Below, piece by piece: positions 1 through 8,093 of a DNA stretch of 64,000 nt (its first letter is position 1; each line of letters opens with the position of its first letter). The position numbers and the translations under genes were made by a program. Under the pieces are notes generated by a model. It searched no databases. It worked only from the letters and a program-made list of their open reading frames with translations, and had not been told where the DNA came from. Source of the DNA: Chitinophaga sp. HK235 (GTDB lineage: Bacteria > Bacteroidota > Bacteroidia > Chitinophagales > Chitinophagaceae); contig NZ_CP073766.1 of the NCBI RefSeq assembly GCF_018255755.1, forward strand, positions 3,968,001 through 4,032,000, written 5' to 3'.

Positions 1-1
1 A

Positions 2-640
2 CTCAACCAGGGCGAAGTATGTACCTGCCCCAGCCGTATCCTCGTTCATGAAAAAATTTACGATGTGTTCATGGACAAAGTGATACAACGTACCAAAGCC
101 ATTAAAATGGGCAACCCGCTGGATGCCACCGTCATGATGGGTGCACAAGCATCTGAAGATCAATACAACAAAATCCTCAGCTACCTCGAGATCGGTAAAC
201 AGGAAGGAGCCCAGGTGCTCTGCGGCGGAGATGCCTTCCATCAGAACAGCGGGCTGGAACACGGTTATTACATACAGCCTACCCTTTTCAAAGGCCACAA
301 CAAAATGAGGATCTTCCAGGAAGAAATCTTTGGCCCGGTAAGCTGTGTGACCACTTTCCGCACCACCCAGGAAGCAATAGACATCGCCAACGATACCTTA
401 TATGGCCTCGGCGCCGGCGTATGGACACGCGATGCGCATGAGCTGTATCAGGTGCCACGGGCTATCCAGGCAGGACGTGTATGGGTCAACTGCTATCACG
501 CCTACCCTGCCCACGCTCCCTTTGGTGGCTATAAAAAATCGGGCTTCGGCAGAGAAAATCACAAAATGATGCTCAGCCACTACCGCCAGACTAAAAACAT
601 GCTCATCTCTTACAGCAAAGTAAAGCTGGGCTTTTTCTAA
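2..640 (+). CDS. Aldehyde dehydrogenase, AldB/acetaldehyde type (C-terminal part, cut by window start)
   Basis: NAD(P)-dependent oxidation of an aldehyde, probably acetaldehyde, to the acid. The frame is open from base 2 and begins inside the catalytic loop: NQGEVCTCPSR contains the active-site cysteine region typical of AldB-like enzymes. Further on are the conserved blocks QEEIFGPV, NDTLYGLGAGVW, GRVWVNCYHAYPAHAPFGGYK and a C-terminus ending GFF, which closely resemble E. coli AldB from memory. About 212 residues are present of a usual 500 or so; the N-terminal cofactor domain lies upstream of the window. It is followed after 13 bases by a DUF779 gene, a pairing known for this dehydrogenase type. 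The ATG at 65 is internal and is not a start. Confidence 0.93.
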   Translation, partial: LNQGEVCTCPSRILVHEKIYDVFMDKVIQRTKAIKMGNPLDATVMMGAQASEDQYNKILSYLEIGKQEGAQVLCGGDAFHQNSGLEHGYYIQPTLFKGHNKMRIFQEEIFGPVSCVTTFRTTQEAIDIANDTLYGLGAGVWTRDAHELYQVPRAIQAGRVWVNCYHAYPAHAPFGGYKKSGFGRENHKMMLSHYRQTKNMLISYSKVKLGFF

Positions 641-653
641 AACGCTGTCAATT

Positions 654-1019
654 ATGAGTGTAGCACGCGTAATCGCCACAGCGCAGGCTGTTGCACTGAT
701 CAACAGATTAAAAAACGACCACGGTCCGCTGATGTTCCATCAGAGCGGCGGTTGTTGCGATGGAAGCCAGCCTATGTGCTTCAGTGCAGGTGAATTTATT
801 ACCGGCAGCAGTGATGTATGCCTCGGAGAAGTGGAAGGCTGCCGGTTTTATATGCACCGCGATCAGTTTGAATACTGGAAACATACCCGGTTAATACTGG
901 ACGTCACGCCCGGAAGAGGTAGCAGCTTCTCGCTGGAAATACCTTTGGGTGTGAGATTCTATATCAGGTCGGAAGTTTTTACCACCGCTGAATTAAATGA
1001 TCTTGAGCCCGTAGTATAG
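654..1019 (+). CDS. DUF779 family protein, aldehyde dehydrogenase partner
   Basis: A 121-residue protein of the DUF779 family. The diagnostic stretch HQSGGCCDGSQPMC (about residues 28-41) carries three cysteines and a histidine that could bind a metal. The biochemical role of the family is not established to my knowledge; members lie next to acetaldehyde dehydrogenases, as here, so a function in aldehyde oxidation or its control is an inference from context. The gene starts 13 bases after the dehydrogenase stop and is followed at once by a strong terminator, so the two genes probably form the end of one transcript. Confidence 0.85.
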   Translation: MSVARVIATAQAVALINRLKNDHGPLMFHQSGGCCDGSQPMCFSAGEFITGSSDVCLGEVEGCRFYMHRDQFEYWKHTRLILDVTPGRGSSFSLEIPLGVRFYIRSEVFTTAELNDLEPVV

Positions 1020-1030
1020 TATAAAAAAGA

Positions 1031-1070
1031 AGAGGGCCGCTATGTTTTACAGCATAGCGGCCCTCTTTTT
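1031..1070. terminator. Bidirectional intrinsic terminator after the DUF779 gene
   Basis: A perfect 14-bp stem (1031-1044 with 1053-1066) with loop TTTTACAG is followed by a T run on the plus strand, and read on the minus strand by TTCTTTTTTAT. It can end both the dehydrogenase-DUF779 transcript and the converging ATP-grasp transcript. Confidence 0.85.
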
Positions 1071-1072
1071 AT

Positions 1073-1127
1073 AGCCTGTATTAATAGTATCATTTGATAG
1101 TATCAAATGATACTATTAATACAGGCT
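1073..1127. repeat. 27-bp perfect inverted repeat with a one-base centre
   Basis: Bases 1073-1099 and 1101-1127 are exact reverse complements separated only by G1100. The element is AT-rich, lies three bases beyond the terminator T run and is followed by TTTT. It sits between two converging genes and may be a second terminator, but its length and near-zero loop are unusual. Confidence 0.8.
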
Positions 1128-1132
1128 TTTGT

Positions 1133-1639
1133 TCAACAACCCGCAAAAAAAGTAGTCACCTCCTTCACAATTCTTTCAATATCTCCTTTATAAAATCCCG
1201 CCGAATTCATACACCCACATTCCACAATAAAATATTCATCACCACATAAACAAACATCCATCACAAAAATATCATTGGGCGTATACTCCTGACAACGGGC
1301 TTCTGCAAATTCTATCACAGCTGCCGGGCAACCCGGTTTTTTATTCAGCTGAAAATATTTCCGGTATTGCGAAGCCGTGATCACCTTTTTGTTGACGATC
1401 CACAACCGCCACTCATAGGCAATATTATAAGGCTCTGATACAAGCACTCTGCTCTTTGCAGATATATTCACCGGATCAGTGTCAAACGATGGCAATGCAT
1501 CTGAAAAAGGGATCACAAACACTTCCTGATATTTTACGCCTGTCTTTTCACAGGAATCTTTCAGCATTTTCAGATCCTCCTGATTCGTCAGGTTTTGCTG
1601 AACAACCCATTGTATATTTTTAAAACTGCTTTGCATCAA
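1133..1639 (-). CDS. ATP-grasp (R2K-type) protein, shortened in the middle
   Basis: A 168-residue protein whose two ends resemble R2K-clade ATP-grasp proteins: the N-terminal WVVQQNLTNQEDLKML block, and the C-terminal YEWRLWIVNKKVITASQYR and DIFVMDVCLCGDEYFIVECG blocks, which hold acidic residues usual in the metal-ATP site. Relatives I remember have roughly 100 more residues between these parts; here DALPSFDTDP (to about residue 56) runs straight into VNISAKS, so the middle of the nucleotide-binding fold appears to be missing in frame. It lies 27 bases after the Lrp gene and may be co-transcribed. Function unknown, and activity doubtful if the gap is real. Confidence 0.62.
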   Translation of the reverse strand: MMQSSFKNIQWVVQQNLTNQEDLKMLKDSCEKTGVKYQEVFVIPFSDALPSFDTDPVNISAKSRVLVSEPYNIAYEWRLWIVNKKVITASQYRKYFQLNKKPGCPAAVIEFAEARCQEYTPNDIFVMDVCLCGDEYFIVECGCMNSAGFYKGDIERIVKEVTTFFAGC

Positions 1640-1666
1640 TTAAAGATAAAAATTATCGTTGTCCGA

Positions 1667-2128
1667 CTAAATACTCACCCCATAACTCACCTTAACTTTA
1701 TCCATTACCACATGTGTGTAGAAGTGTTTGAGGTTAGGATTATCCATGAGGTGTTTTTTTGAAAATTCTTCAAAATGTTTCATGTCTGTTGTATTAATTA
1801 TCAAGACAAAATCGTAGGTACCAGTAACATAATAACAATGTGCCACTTCAATACAATTTTTCATGGCAGCTTTAAATTTATCAATTGCCTTGGAACTACC
1901 TTCATGTAATACCACATCAACCACACAGGTAATACCGATCCCCACCGCTATGGGTGAAATAATTGAAACATCCGCTTCAATTACCTTTTCATTTCGCAGC
2001 CGGGTAATCCTTCTTTGCACAGCACTCTGGCTAAGATTTACTTTGCTGCTTAGTTCTTCCGTAGTAAATTTATTGTTTTGCTGGAGAAGCCTTAAGAGCT
2101 CTTTATCGTACTTATCAAGTGGTTGCAT
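1667..2128 (-). CDS. Lrp/AsnC family transcriptional regulator
   Basis: A 153-residue regulator of usual family length. The N-terminal winged helix starts LDKYDKELLRLLQQNNKFT and contains the recognition helix LSQSAVQRRITRLRNEKVI (about residues 30-50). The C-terminal RAM/ligand domain follows, with the characteristic CYYVTGTYDFVLIINTTDM segment (about residues 98-116), where amino acids bind in this family. The gene is divergent from a class V aminotransferase 110 bases away, so control of that gene in response to an amino acid is a reasonable inference. The ATP-grasp gene downstream on the same strand may belong to its transcript. Confidence 0.93.
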   Translation of the reverse strand: MQPLDKYDKELLRLLQQNNKFTTEELSSKVNLSQSAVQRRITRLRNEKVIEADVSIISPIAVGIGITCVVDVVLHEGSSKAIDKFKAAMKNCIEVAHCYYVTGTYDFVLIINTTDMKHFEEFSKKHLMDNPNLKHFYTHVVMDKVKVSYGVSI

Positions 2129-2147
2129 AATTTACCCATTTGTTGTA

Positions 2148-2219
2148 CAAACATAAATGAAATTAGTCGCCAATAAACTAATAACGCAAAAATTATGCGC
2201 CACAACGCTGGTAATTTTG
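2148..2219. promoter_or_regulatory. Divergent Lrp/aminotransferase promoter region
   Basis: A minus-strand -7 element TATGTTTG (2148-2155) faces the Lrp gene and a plus-strand TAATTTTG (2212-2219) faces the aminotransferase; both match Bacteroidota TAnnTTTG, although no well-spaced TTTG -33 box is visible for either. Between them CGCA-N7-TGCG (2185-2199) forms a dyad that could be an Lrp site. The operator role is inference. Confidence 0.45.
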
Positions 2220-2238
2220 CTTTTAAAATCATTAAAGT

Positions 2239-3489
2239 ATGATAGTTTCAGACAACCAGATACTACTTCCTACTGGCAGTGTATTTACAGCAGCAGAAGT
2301 TAAGCAGTTCCGAAACGAAACGGCAGGAACCAAAAATGTTATTCATTTGAATAATGCAGGCGCCGGTTTAATGCCTGATGTGGTTACACAGGCACAACTC
2401 GACCATATAAAATTAGAAGCAGAAATAGGCGGATATGAAGCATCTGCATTGAGGGCCGCCGCGGTAAAAGCATTTTATGAGCAGGCAGCTTTATTATTCA
2501 ATTGCAAGCCTTCAAATATGGCTTTTACTGCCAGTGCAACAGACTCCTATACGGGAGCTTTATCCTCCATTCCGTTTAATACAGGAGATGTAATATTGAC
2601 AGATTGTGATGATTTTGTATCCAATCAAATTCAGTTTTTGTCTTTACAAAAAAGATTAGGCGTCAAAATTATTCACATTAACAATGCAGCTATTGGCGGG
2701 GTTGATTTAAATGACTTAAAAGATAAATTATACAAGTACCTTCCTAAATTGTTAGCGATAACACATATCCCTACTAACTCTGGTTTGGTTCAACCAGTAA
2801 ATGAAATTGCGAACATTTATGAGGAATACTTAAATATTTATCCTGATAAAACCTGGTATATTTTAGATGCCTGCCAAAGTGCCGGGCAAATGAAATTGGA
2901 TGTACAAAAATTGAAATGTGACTTTTTAAGTGTTACCTGTAGAAAATTTTTAAGAGGTCCCCGTGGCACAGGTGCGTTATATATTTCGGATAAGGCATTG
3001 CATGCAGGCCTGGAGCCATTGTTCATTGATATGAGAGGGGCTGAATGGACGACAAAAGATACCTATAAACAACAACCAGATGCAAAGCGGTATGAAGATT
3101 GGGAGTTTGCCTATTCTACTGTAATAGGTACAAAAGCTGCCATAGAATATTGCAGAACTATTGGCGAAGAAAAAATCTGGCAGCAGGTCAAATTACTTTC
3201 AGGCATTACCCGCGAAAAACTGGCAGCAATAGACCGGATATCAGTATTGGACAAAGGACCGGAACAAGGCGGGCTGGTTACGTTTACTGTTAAAGATTCA
3301 GGCCCGGTTCATATTGTAAATGAACTATTGAAAAGAAAAATAAATGTAGTAGCCAGCTACAGAGCTTTTGGTGTAATTGATTTTGATGAAAAAGGAATAG
3401 AATGGGCCGTCAGAGCTTCGCCACATTATTACAATACCTTAGGTGAGATTGATACATTTATTGAAAGTGTAAAAGAAATAATAAAGTAA
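2239..3489 (+). CDS. Aminotransferase class V-fold PLP-dependent enzyme
   Basis: A 416-residue protein of the class V (NifS/SufS/isopenicillin epimerase-like) fold. HLNNAGAGLMPDVV near residue 37 is the usual substrate-end motif; FTASATDSYTGAL binds the cofactor phosphate; WYILDACQSAGQMKLDV contains the aspartate that contacts the pyridine nitrogen; and SVTCRKFLRGPRGTGALYIS holds the lysine expected to form the Schiff base. There is no cysteine-desulfurase active-site loop that I recognise, so the substrate is open; an amino acid lyase, aminotransferase or epimerase is possible. The divergent Lrp-type regulator suggests amino-acid metabolism. The acetyltransferase gene starts 33 bases downstream and may share the transcript. 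Confidence 0.88.
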   Translation: MIVSDNQILLPTGSVFTAAEVKQFRNETAGTKNVIHLNNAGAGLMPDVVTQAQLDHIKLEAEIGGYEASALRAAAVKAFYEQAALLFNCKPSNMAFTASATDSYTGALSSIPFNTGDVILTDCDDFVSNQIQFLSLQKRLGVKIIHINNAAIGGVDLNDLKDKLYKYLPKLLAITHIPTNSGLVQPVNEIANIYEEYLNIYPDKTWYILDACQSAGQMKLDVQKLKCDFLSVTCRKFLRGPRGTGALYISDKALHAGLEPLFIDMRGAEWTTKDTYKQQPDAKRYEDWEFAYSTVIGTKAAIEYCRTIGEEKIWQQVKLLSGITREKLAAIDRISVLDKGPEQGGLVTFTVKDSGPVHIVNELLKRKINVVASYRAFGVIDFDEKGIEWAVRASPHYYNTLGEIDTFIESVKEIIK

Positions 3490-3521
3490 ATATTGAGCCG
3501 TAGCGGTCAATTAAGAACACG

Positions 3522-4046
3522 ATGAATAAAATAATATTTGAAACGGAGCGATTATTGATTAGGGAGGTTGAAGTCACTGATTTTGACAACTTGTTTGCCA
3601 TTTGCAGCAATGAAGAACTAATGCAGTTTGTTGGCGATGGTATCCTGTCAAAAGAGCTAACGCAAAAATGGATAGCAATATCCATTGAAAACTACGACAG
3701 TAAAGGGTTTGGCATGTCGGCTGTTATACACAAATCAAACAACCGGTTTATTGGGTATTGTGGAATAGTATTTTCAAAAGCCATCAATGATTACGAGCTC
3801 ATTTACGCCATTGAAAAAGAATATTGGGGTAAAGGACTGGCCACTGAAGTGGCGGCAAAGATGGTTCAATATGGGTTTGAAAAATTGAAATTTAAAACCA
3901 TCTATGCTTCTATTGATCCTGCAAACATTGCATCGAAGAAGATATTATTAAAAATCGGGTTCAAAGAAATCTACACAAAGCATGATGAAGCCGGATATCC
4001 CACCATTTATTATTCATCCTCCGGAACTGATGAAGTAATTATTTAG
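3522..4046 (+). CDS. GNAT family N-acetyltransferase (RimJ/RimL type)
   Basis: A 174-residue acetyltransferase. It opens with IIFETERLLIREVEVTDFDNLF, the usual start of the RimJ/RimL-like group, and carries the acetyl-CoA pyrophosphate loop in EYWGKGLATEVAAKMVQYGF (about residues 105-124), followed by the YASIDPANIASKKILLKIGF segment typical of motif B. Such enzymes transfer acetyl groups to protein N-termini or small amines; the acceptor here cannot be told. It lies 33 bases behind the aminotransferase on the same strand and is followed directly by a terminator. Confidence 0.9.
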   Translation: MNKIIFETERLLIREVEVTDFDNLFAICSNEELMQFVGDGILSKELTQKWIAISIENYDSKGFGMSAVIHKSNNRFIGYCGIVFSKAINDYELIYAIEKEYWGKGLATEVAAKMVQYGFEKLKFKTIYASIDPANIASKKILLKIGFKEIYTKHDEAGYPTIYYSSSGTDEVII

Positions 4047-4083
4047 AAAGAGCCCCGTAGTTAAAACTACGGGGTTCTTTTTT
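4047..4083. terminator. Bidirectional terminator between GNAT gene and secreted protein gene
   Basis: A 14-bp stem with one G-T pair (4047-4060 with 4067-4080), loop TTAAAA, is followed by a run of T. The A run on the other side makes it usable for the converging gene as well. Confidence 0.8.
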
Positions 4084-4086
4084 ACA

Positions 4087-5037
4087 TTACTTATCCTGAT
4101 GTTGATTTTTTTTGAGTTCGTTGACCTGCTTTTGCAAATCGATAATGTATAAAGTCAGCTCTTCTACTTTCTGCAAAAGTTTCCGGTTCATTTCTCCCAC
4201 ATCAATGCCATTTTCCTGTACTTCCGCAGCAGAAGGGATTTCAGGCAGATGTTGATTTTTTTTGATATAGTTTTCAAGTTCCGCCAGCGAGGGTAATTTA
4301 TAATCATGATGAAACACAAAATCCGGCCAGATGGCTTGTGGTTTTACCTTTATTTTTTCGGCAATCATACTACCGGCGACGGCTAAACGATAACCTTGCG
4401 CATTGTTAGTACCAATACCAACATTACCATTGACAGAAAGTGTGTTATTGCCTGCATCTGCATAGCCTCCCAGCGCCAGATTACCATTACCATCAATAAC
4501 CACAGCCTGTGGATAATCATTAACTCCTGTGGACTTTGTAATCTTCAACCTTCCACGGCAACAGTTATTGGAGTTATCTACATCAGGATATTCCCAGAGC
4601 TCCATGGAATTGGGATACACGCCAAAACCACCACCAACTGATGCTGTGAGCCATTTCCACCCATAAGAATTACCACTTGCGCCTCTGTTGTAAATAGTCA
4701 GGCCACTAAGGTATGGTGTGGTATTATTGCCCGGATCATTTAATACAACCAACTCCGATGCTACTATATTACCCGCCACCTGTAACCTGGCAGTAGGTGC
4801 AGAAACACCGATACCCACATTTCCGTTTTGTAAAAAATAAGTATCATTCATCATAAAATACCGGGCACTGTAACTTTTCCACACCAGGTTGGAAAAAGCA
4901 TCCTGTCGGGCTTCCCAGTGACCATCTTGTCCGTAAAACACCAATGGATTATCCTGAAATTTCAGCGGCCCGTTCTGCGCGCTTGCAGTCATGCGGGAAA
5001 GGGTACAGACAACAATAAATAACACGATTTTTTTCAT
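4087..5037 (-). CDS. Secreted tail-fibre-like repeat protein with C-terminal coiled coil
   Basis: A 316-residue exported protein; residues 1-20 form a signal peptide ending ASAQ. The middle has GxGIG.x.P..rL.V.G repeats (NVGIGVSAPTARLQVAGN near 74 and NVGIGTNNAQGYRLAVAGS near 205) of the kind found in phage tail fibres and many secreted Bacteroidota proteins. The end resembles the trimerising tail of S74/endosialidase-chaperone-like proteins: PDFVFHHDYKLPSLAELENY, then HLPEIPSAAEV and a heptad-rich helix to the C-terminus. I see no autoproteolytic S-K dyad. No phage genes lie nearby, so a cell-surface or secreted structural role is the likeliest reading; the function is unknown. Confidence 0.75.
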   Translation of the reverse strand: MKKIVLFIVVCTLSRMTASAQNGPLKFQDNPLVFYGQDGHWEARQDAFSNLVWKSYSARYFMMNDTYFLQNGNVGIGVSAPTARLQVAGNIVASELVVLNDPGNNTTPYLSGLTIYNRGASGNSYGWKWLTASVGGGFGVYPNSMELWEYPDVDNSNNCCRGRLKITKSTGVNDYPQAVVIDGNGNLALGGYADAGNNTLSVNGNVGIGTNNAQGYRLAVAGSMIAEKIKVKPQAIWPDFVFHHDYKLPSLAELENYIKKNQHLPEIPSAAEVQENGIDVGEMNRKLLQKVEELTLYIIDLQKQVNELKKNQHQDK

Positions 5038-5260
5038 AGATATATTTTTGAAGGTTGTTTGTAATTCAGAAGCAGCTTACAACTACAGACACAATAGGAT
5101 CTTCAGGACATACCGCTAAACACTACAATAGGGATAATTTCTTTTGCTACAGTTAACATTTCTTACTATCACCGTAAGGGATATACGTAATTGGTGTATA
5201 AGATAAATATTTTTTGGATTATTGGGTTAACACAGGCATTACCAGCCTACTACAGCAATA

Positions 5261-5285
5261 AAAAAAACCGCTATGGTAGCGGTTT
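5261..5285 (-). terminator. Terminator of tRNA-Gln(CTG)
   Basis: A 9-bp stem (5265-5273 with 5277-5285) with a 3-nt loop; read on the minus strand it follows the tRNA by nine bases and ends in a long T run. Confidence 0.75.
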
Positions 5286-5293
5286 AAATTTTG

Positions 5294-5364
5294 TTGCCCG
5301 ACCTGGATTCGAACCAAGACAAACAGAGTCAGAGTCTGTCGTACTACCGTTATACTATCGGGCA
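5294..5364 (-). tRNA. tRNA-Gln (anticodon CTG)
   Basis: Minus-strand cloverleaf of 71 nt: acceptor TGCCCGA/TCGGGCA, T-arm containing GGTTCGAATCC, and an anticodon stem ACAGA/TCTGT around loop CTCTGAC, giving anticodon CTG for CAG codons. CCA is not encoded. It has a perfect upstream promoter and its own terminator, so it is a single-gene transcript. Confidence 0.95.
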
Positions 5365-5381
5365 TTGTCAATTCAGGAACG

Positions 5382-5412
5382 CGAAGGTAGAACATTTCCC
5401 ATAACTAACAAA
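5382..5412 (-). promoter_or_regulatory. Promoter of tRNA-Gln(CTG)
   Basis: On the minus strand TTTG (5409-5412), 19 bases, then TACCTTCG (5382-5389), close to the Bacteroidota consensus TTTG-N19-TAnnTTTG. The -7 element ends 18 bases before the mature tRNA 5' end. Confidence 0.75.
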
Positions 5413-5440
5413 TTTTTGTTCAAAAAAATTTTTAGCCTCG

Positions 5441-7135
5441 CTAAAAATTGAACTCCCTCGGCTGCAGATTCACCCTGAAACCAACTGTATAAAAGAAGGT
5501 ACTGGTATTAGGCTGGCCCTGTACATTGTACGTCCGATAGGTACTATTCAGATCTATAAACATATTTTCAAATATTTCCCAGGAGACGCTCAGCGCGGCA
5601 GTAGTGCTTTTAACCGGAGTACCGCTGCCGATGAAAAAACCATAATCCCTGGGCCTGGTTTCATATCCACGGGAAACATCGCCTCCGAAGTTAACCCCGG
5701 CAGAGTCCAGCCCCTGCAAATGGTACATCAGCTTGCCGGTGAGATACAAGTGCGGAAGAGGCTGGTACCGGGCGATACCGATAAACTCTTTCAGATTGGC
5801 CCCCAGCGGGTGTGCCAGCGGCTGCCTATAGTGGGTCAGATTAGTGGTGCTGTCGAAATTAGTGTAGGTATATGGACGGATATAATTCACTTCTGCCTGG
5901 ACATCGAGATTATGGACAAAGAAAGCATCAATATATTTAACACCCAGTTGGAACGCCTGTTTATTGGCATAGTTGCCACGACTGTAATGCAATACTTCCT
6001 TTGTTACAAATTCATTGATAAGCAGCTGTCCGTACAACTGCACTGAAGAAGTGACATTTGATTTGAAATCAAAGCCTACATTGGCTTTACCAGCGGCGCC
6101 CAACTGCTGCTCTACCGAACGGTAGAAAATCACCGGGTTCAGGTAACTGAGCTGCAGGCCGTTCCTACCATCTTCCATCACATTTTCATAAAAGCCCAGG
6201 TTCAACCATTTCGTTACCTGCAGGCTTAGATGGTGCATCATCATATAGTTGCGGGGGTGCATTGGGCGGCCATCTGAACCATAGGGCGGAAAAGGTGCGA
6301 TGGTTTGTGCAAAAATATTTTCGTAGTCAAACTTCCAGATGCGGGTACTGATACGGAGATAGAGGTAATTACTGCTGAAATCACTGAGAAACAGACTACG
6401 GAAACCATTGCCGATAAAAAGTTTATCATAGGCAAACTGAATATCGAAATATTTGGCAAGGTTAAAGGAGATACCACCGCGGGCATCAAAGTAGTCGTAA
6501 CCATTCTTACGATATGACTTATAAAAGCCCTCTCCGGGCACCGCACCATTGTGGGCAACAAAGTCGCGCACATAGGCTGGGTCACGTTCCTGGTTGTCGG
6601 TCAGGATGCTATAAAAGCCCACCTTGTTGGCAATATTTCCTCTCAGCATAATGCCACGCGTGTTTGTGTAGATACTGCCGGTACCATCGTTATCCTTACC
6701 GTATTGCAGGTTCAGCAGCGGATCAATGGCCAGTTTGAAATTACTGGTGCTTACCGCATAAAGGTTGGCCGGTGTTTTATAAAACACGCCAAACACAGGT
6801 CTCACCCGGAATGAATCAGCATATGCCGGCGCCCACTCCCAGTTGTCCATCAGCAAACGACGGATATTATACCGGTCTATGGAAGATAACGGAAAGGGTA
6901 ACACGCCTCTTTTGTCCAATGAATCAATATACAACACCCGCTCCGTCATTTTGCGGCGGTCGTACGGTTTTACGGTGGTAAATCCCAGCAGGGTATCATG
7001 CCTCGTACGGATATCCAGCCGCTCCAGCAACTGGTATTGTTTGTTTCCGAGACCAATGTAATCAGACTGGCCCTTAGCAGGCAATGACAACAGGATAACC
7101 ATTATCATGGTTATCAGGGAAGAAGGGTGTTTCAT
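5441..7135 (-). CDS. Wzi/RemB-like outer-membrane beta-barrel protein
   Basis: The chosen ATG at 7135 gives 564 residues starting with a clear signal peptide (MKHPSSLITMIMVILLSLPAKGQS); an in-frame ATG at 7171 would only add 12 residues before it. The rest is rich in alternating aromatic strands, with FIGNGFRSLFLSDFSSNYLYLRI, a FDYENIFAQ strand and a final aromatic strand REFNF at the C-terminus, as expected of a barrel. This resembles the capsule-assembly Wzi family found in Bacteroidota, which includes the gliding-motility protein RemB. A role in surface polysaccharide attachment or motility is inferred from the family only. The gene is divergent from the 7227 gene and shares no obvious pathway with it. 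Confidence 0.72.
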   Translation of the reverse strand: MKHPSSLITMIMVILLSLPAKGQSDYIGLGNKQYQLLERLDIRTRHDTLLGFTTVKPYDRRKMTERVLYIDSLDKRGVLPFPLSSIDRYNIRRLLMDNWEWAPAYADSFRVRPVFGVFYKTPANLYAVSTSNFKLAIDPLLNLQYGKDNDGTGSIYTNTRGIMLRGNIANKVGFYSILTDNQERDPAYVRDFVAHNGAVPGEGFYKSYRKNGYDYFDARGGISFNLAKYFDIQFAYDKLFIGNGFRSLFLSDFSSNYLYLRISTRIWKFDYENIFAQTIAPFPPYGSDGRPMHPRNYMMMHHLSLQVTKWLNLGFYENVMEDGRNGLQLSYLNPVIFYRSVEQQLGAAGKANVGFDFKSNVTSSVQLYGQLLINEFVTKEVLHYSRGNYANKQAFQLGVKYIDAFFVHNLDVQAEVNYIRPYTYTNFDSTTNLTHYRQPLAHPLGANLKEFIGIARYQPLPHLYLTGKLMYHLQGLDSAGVNFGGDVSRGYETRPRDYGFFIGSGTPVKSTTAALSVSWEIFENMFIDLNSTYRTYNVQGQPNTSTFFYTVGFRVNLQPREFNF

Positions 7136-7226
7136 GATCATATAAACCGAAGATACCCCCTTGTTGTTCAAATATTTATTAGAAAAGGATTAAAAAGACA
7201 GTCGTATTATTTAAGTAAATTGCCTC

Positions 7227-8093
7227 ATGCGATTACCTGTTCTGCTGATTTCCCTGCTGTTGACCTTTTCCGGTACAATGGCACAGGGAGTGAAAGATAA
7301 TACCACAGTCAAACCCGTTATACTGGGCAATGTGTCTTCTGACAAGATCACTGAAGCTTCCGGTATTGCTTCCAGCACTACCCTGCCCGGATACTACTGG
7401 ACCCACAACGACAGTGGTAATAAAGCAGAAGCCTTCCTGCTGGACAGTCAGGCCAACCTCGTTTGCACCGTCAAACTGAAGGATGTTACCAATCGCGACA
7501 TGGAAGATATCGCAGAAGGCATAGGCCCCGCCAAAGGCAAACATTACGTATACGTGGCTGATATCGGTGATAATGCAGGTGTGCGCAAACATATCCGCAT
7601 CTATCGCTTCGAAGAGCCCACCACCGTTCCCGGCAAACACCTCTCCATTACCCCCGATGTGCTCACCCTTCAGTATCCCAATGGACCCAGGGATGCAGAA
7701 ACCCTGATGATTGATCCTATCGGCAAAAAAATATATATCGTCAGCAAAAGAGAAAGAATGGTCAGCCTCTACAAAACAGACCAGCTCTTCTTCAAAGACG
7801 GCGATAAAGCCGGCCTCGAAAAACTGATCACCCTTCCCTACACCTGGGTCACCTCCGGCGACATCTCCAAAGACGGACATCATATTGTCATCAAAACCCT
7901 CACCGATATCTACTACTGGTACCGTGATACCAACGAAACCGTAGAACAGGCCATGGCCAAACCCGCCCGCCAGCTCCCCTATGTGATCGAAAAACAGGGC
8001 GAAGGTATCACCATCACTCCCGGCAATAACGGATATGTCACCATCAGCGAAGGAAAAAACGCCCCGGTATACTTCTACAAATGGAAATTTTAA
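7227..8093 (+). CDS. Secreted propeller-like protein of unknown function
   Basis: A 288-residue exported protein with signal peptide MRLPVLLISLLLTFSGTMAQ. After it comes a run of short beta-rich modules, for example ITEASGIASSTTLPGYYWTHNDSG, MEDIAEGIG, YVYVADIGDNAG and IYIVSKRERMVSLYKTD, in the style of a beta-propeller. The HNDSG and DIGDN motifs recur in uncharacterised Bacteroidota proteins and might bind calcium, but I do not recognise catalytic residues. It could be a periplasmic or extracellular esterase-like or binding protein; no function can be assigned. Confidence 0.7.
   Translation: MRLPVLLISLLLTFSGTMAQGVKDNTTVKPVILGNVSSDKITEASGIASSTTLPGYYWTHNDSGNKAEAFLLDSQANLVCTVKLKDVTNRDMEDIAEGIGPAKGKHYVYVADIGDNAGVRKHIRIYRFEEPTTVPGKHLSITPDVLTLQYPNGPRDAETLMIDPIGKKIYIVSKRERMVSLYKTDQLFFKDGDKAGLEKLITLPYTWVTSGDISKDGHHIVIKTLTDIYYWYRDTNETVEQAMAKPARQLPYVIEKQGEGITITPGNNGYVTISEGKNAPVYFYKWKF

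Noticed and set aside
4087..5037. Phage tail fibre and hence a prophage
   Set aside because: The protein has a signal peptide and no neighbouring phage genes, integrase or attachment repeats.
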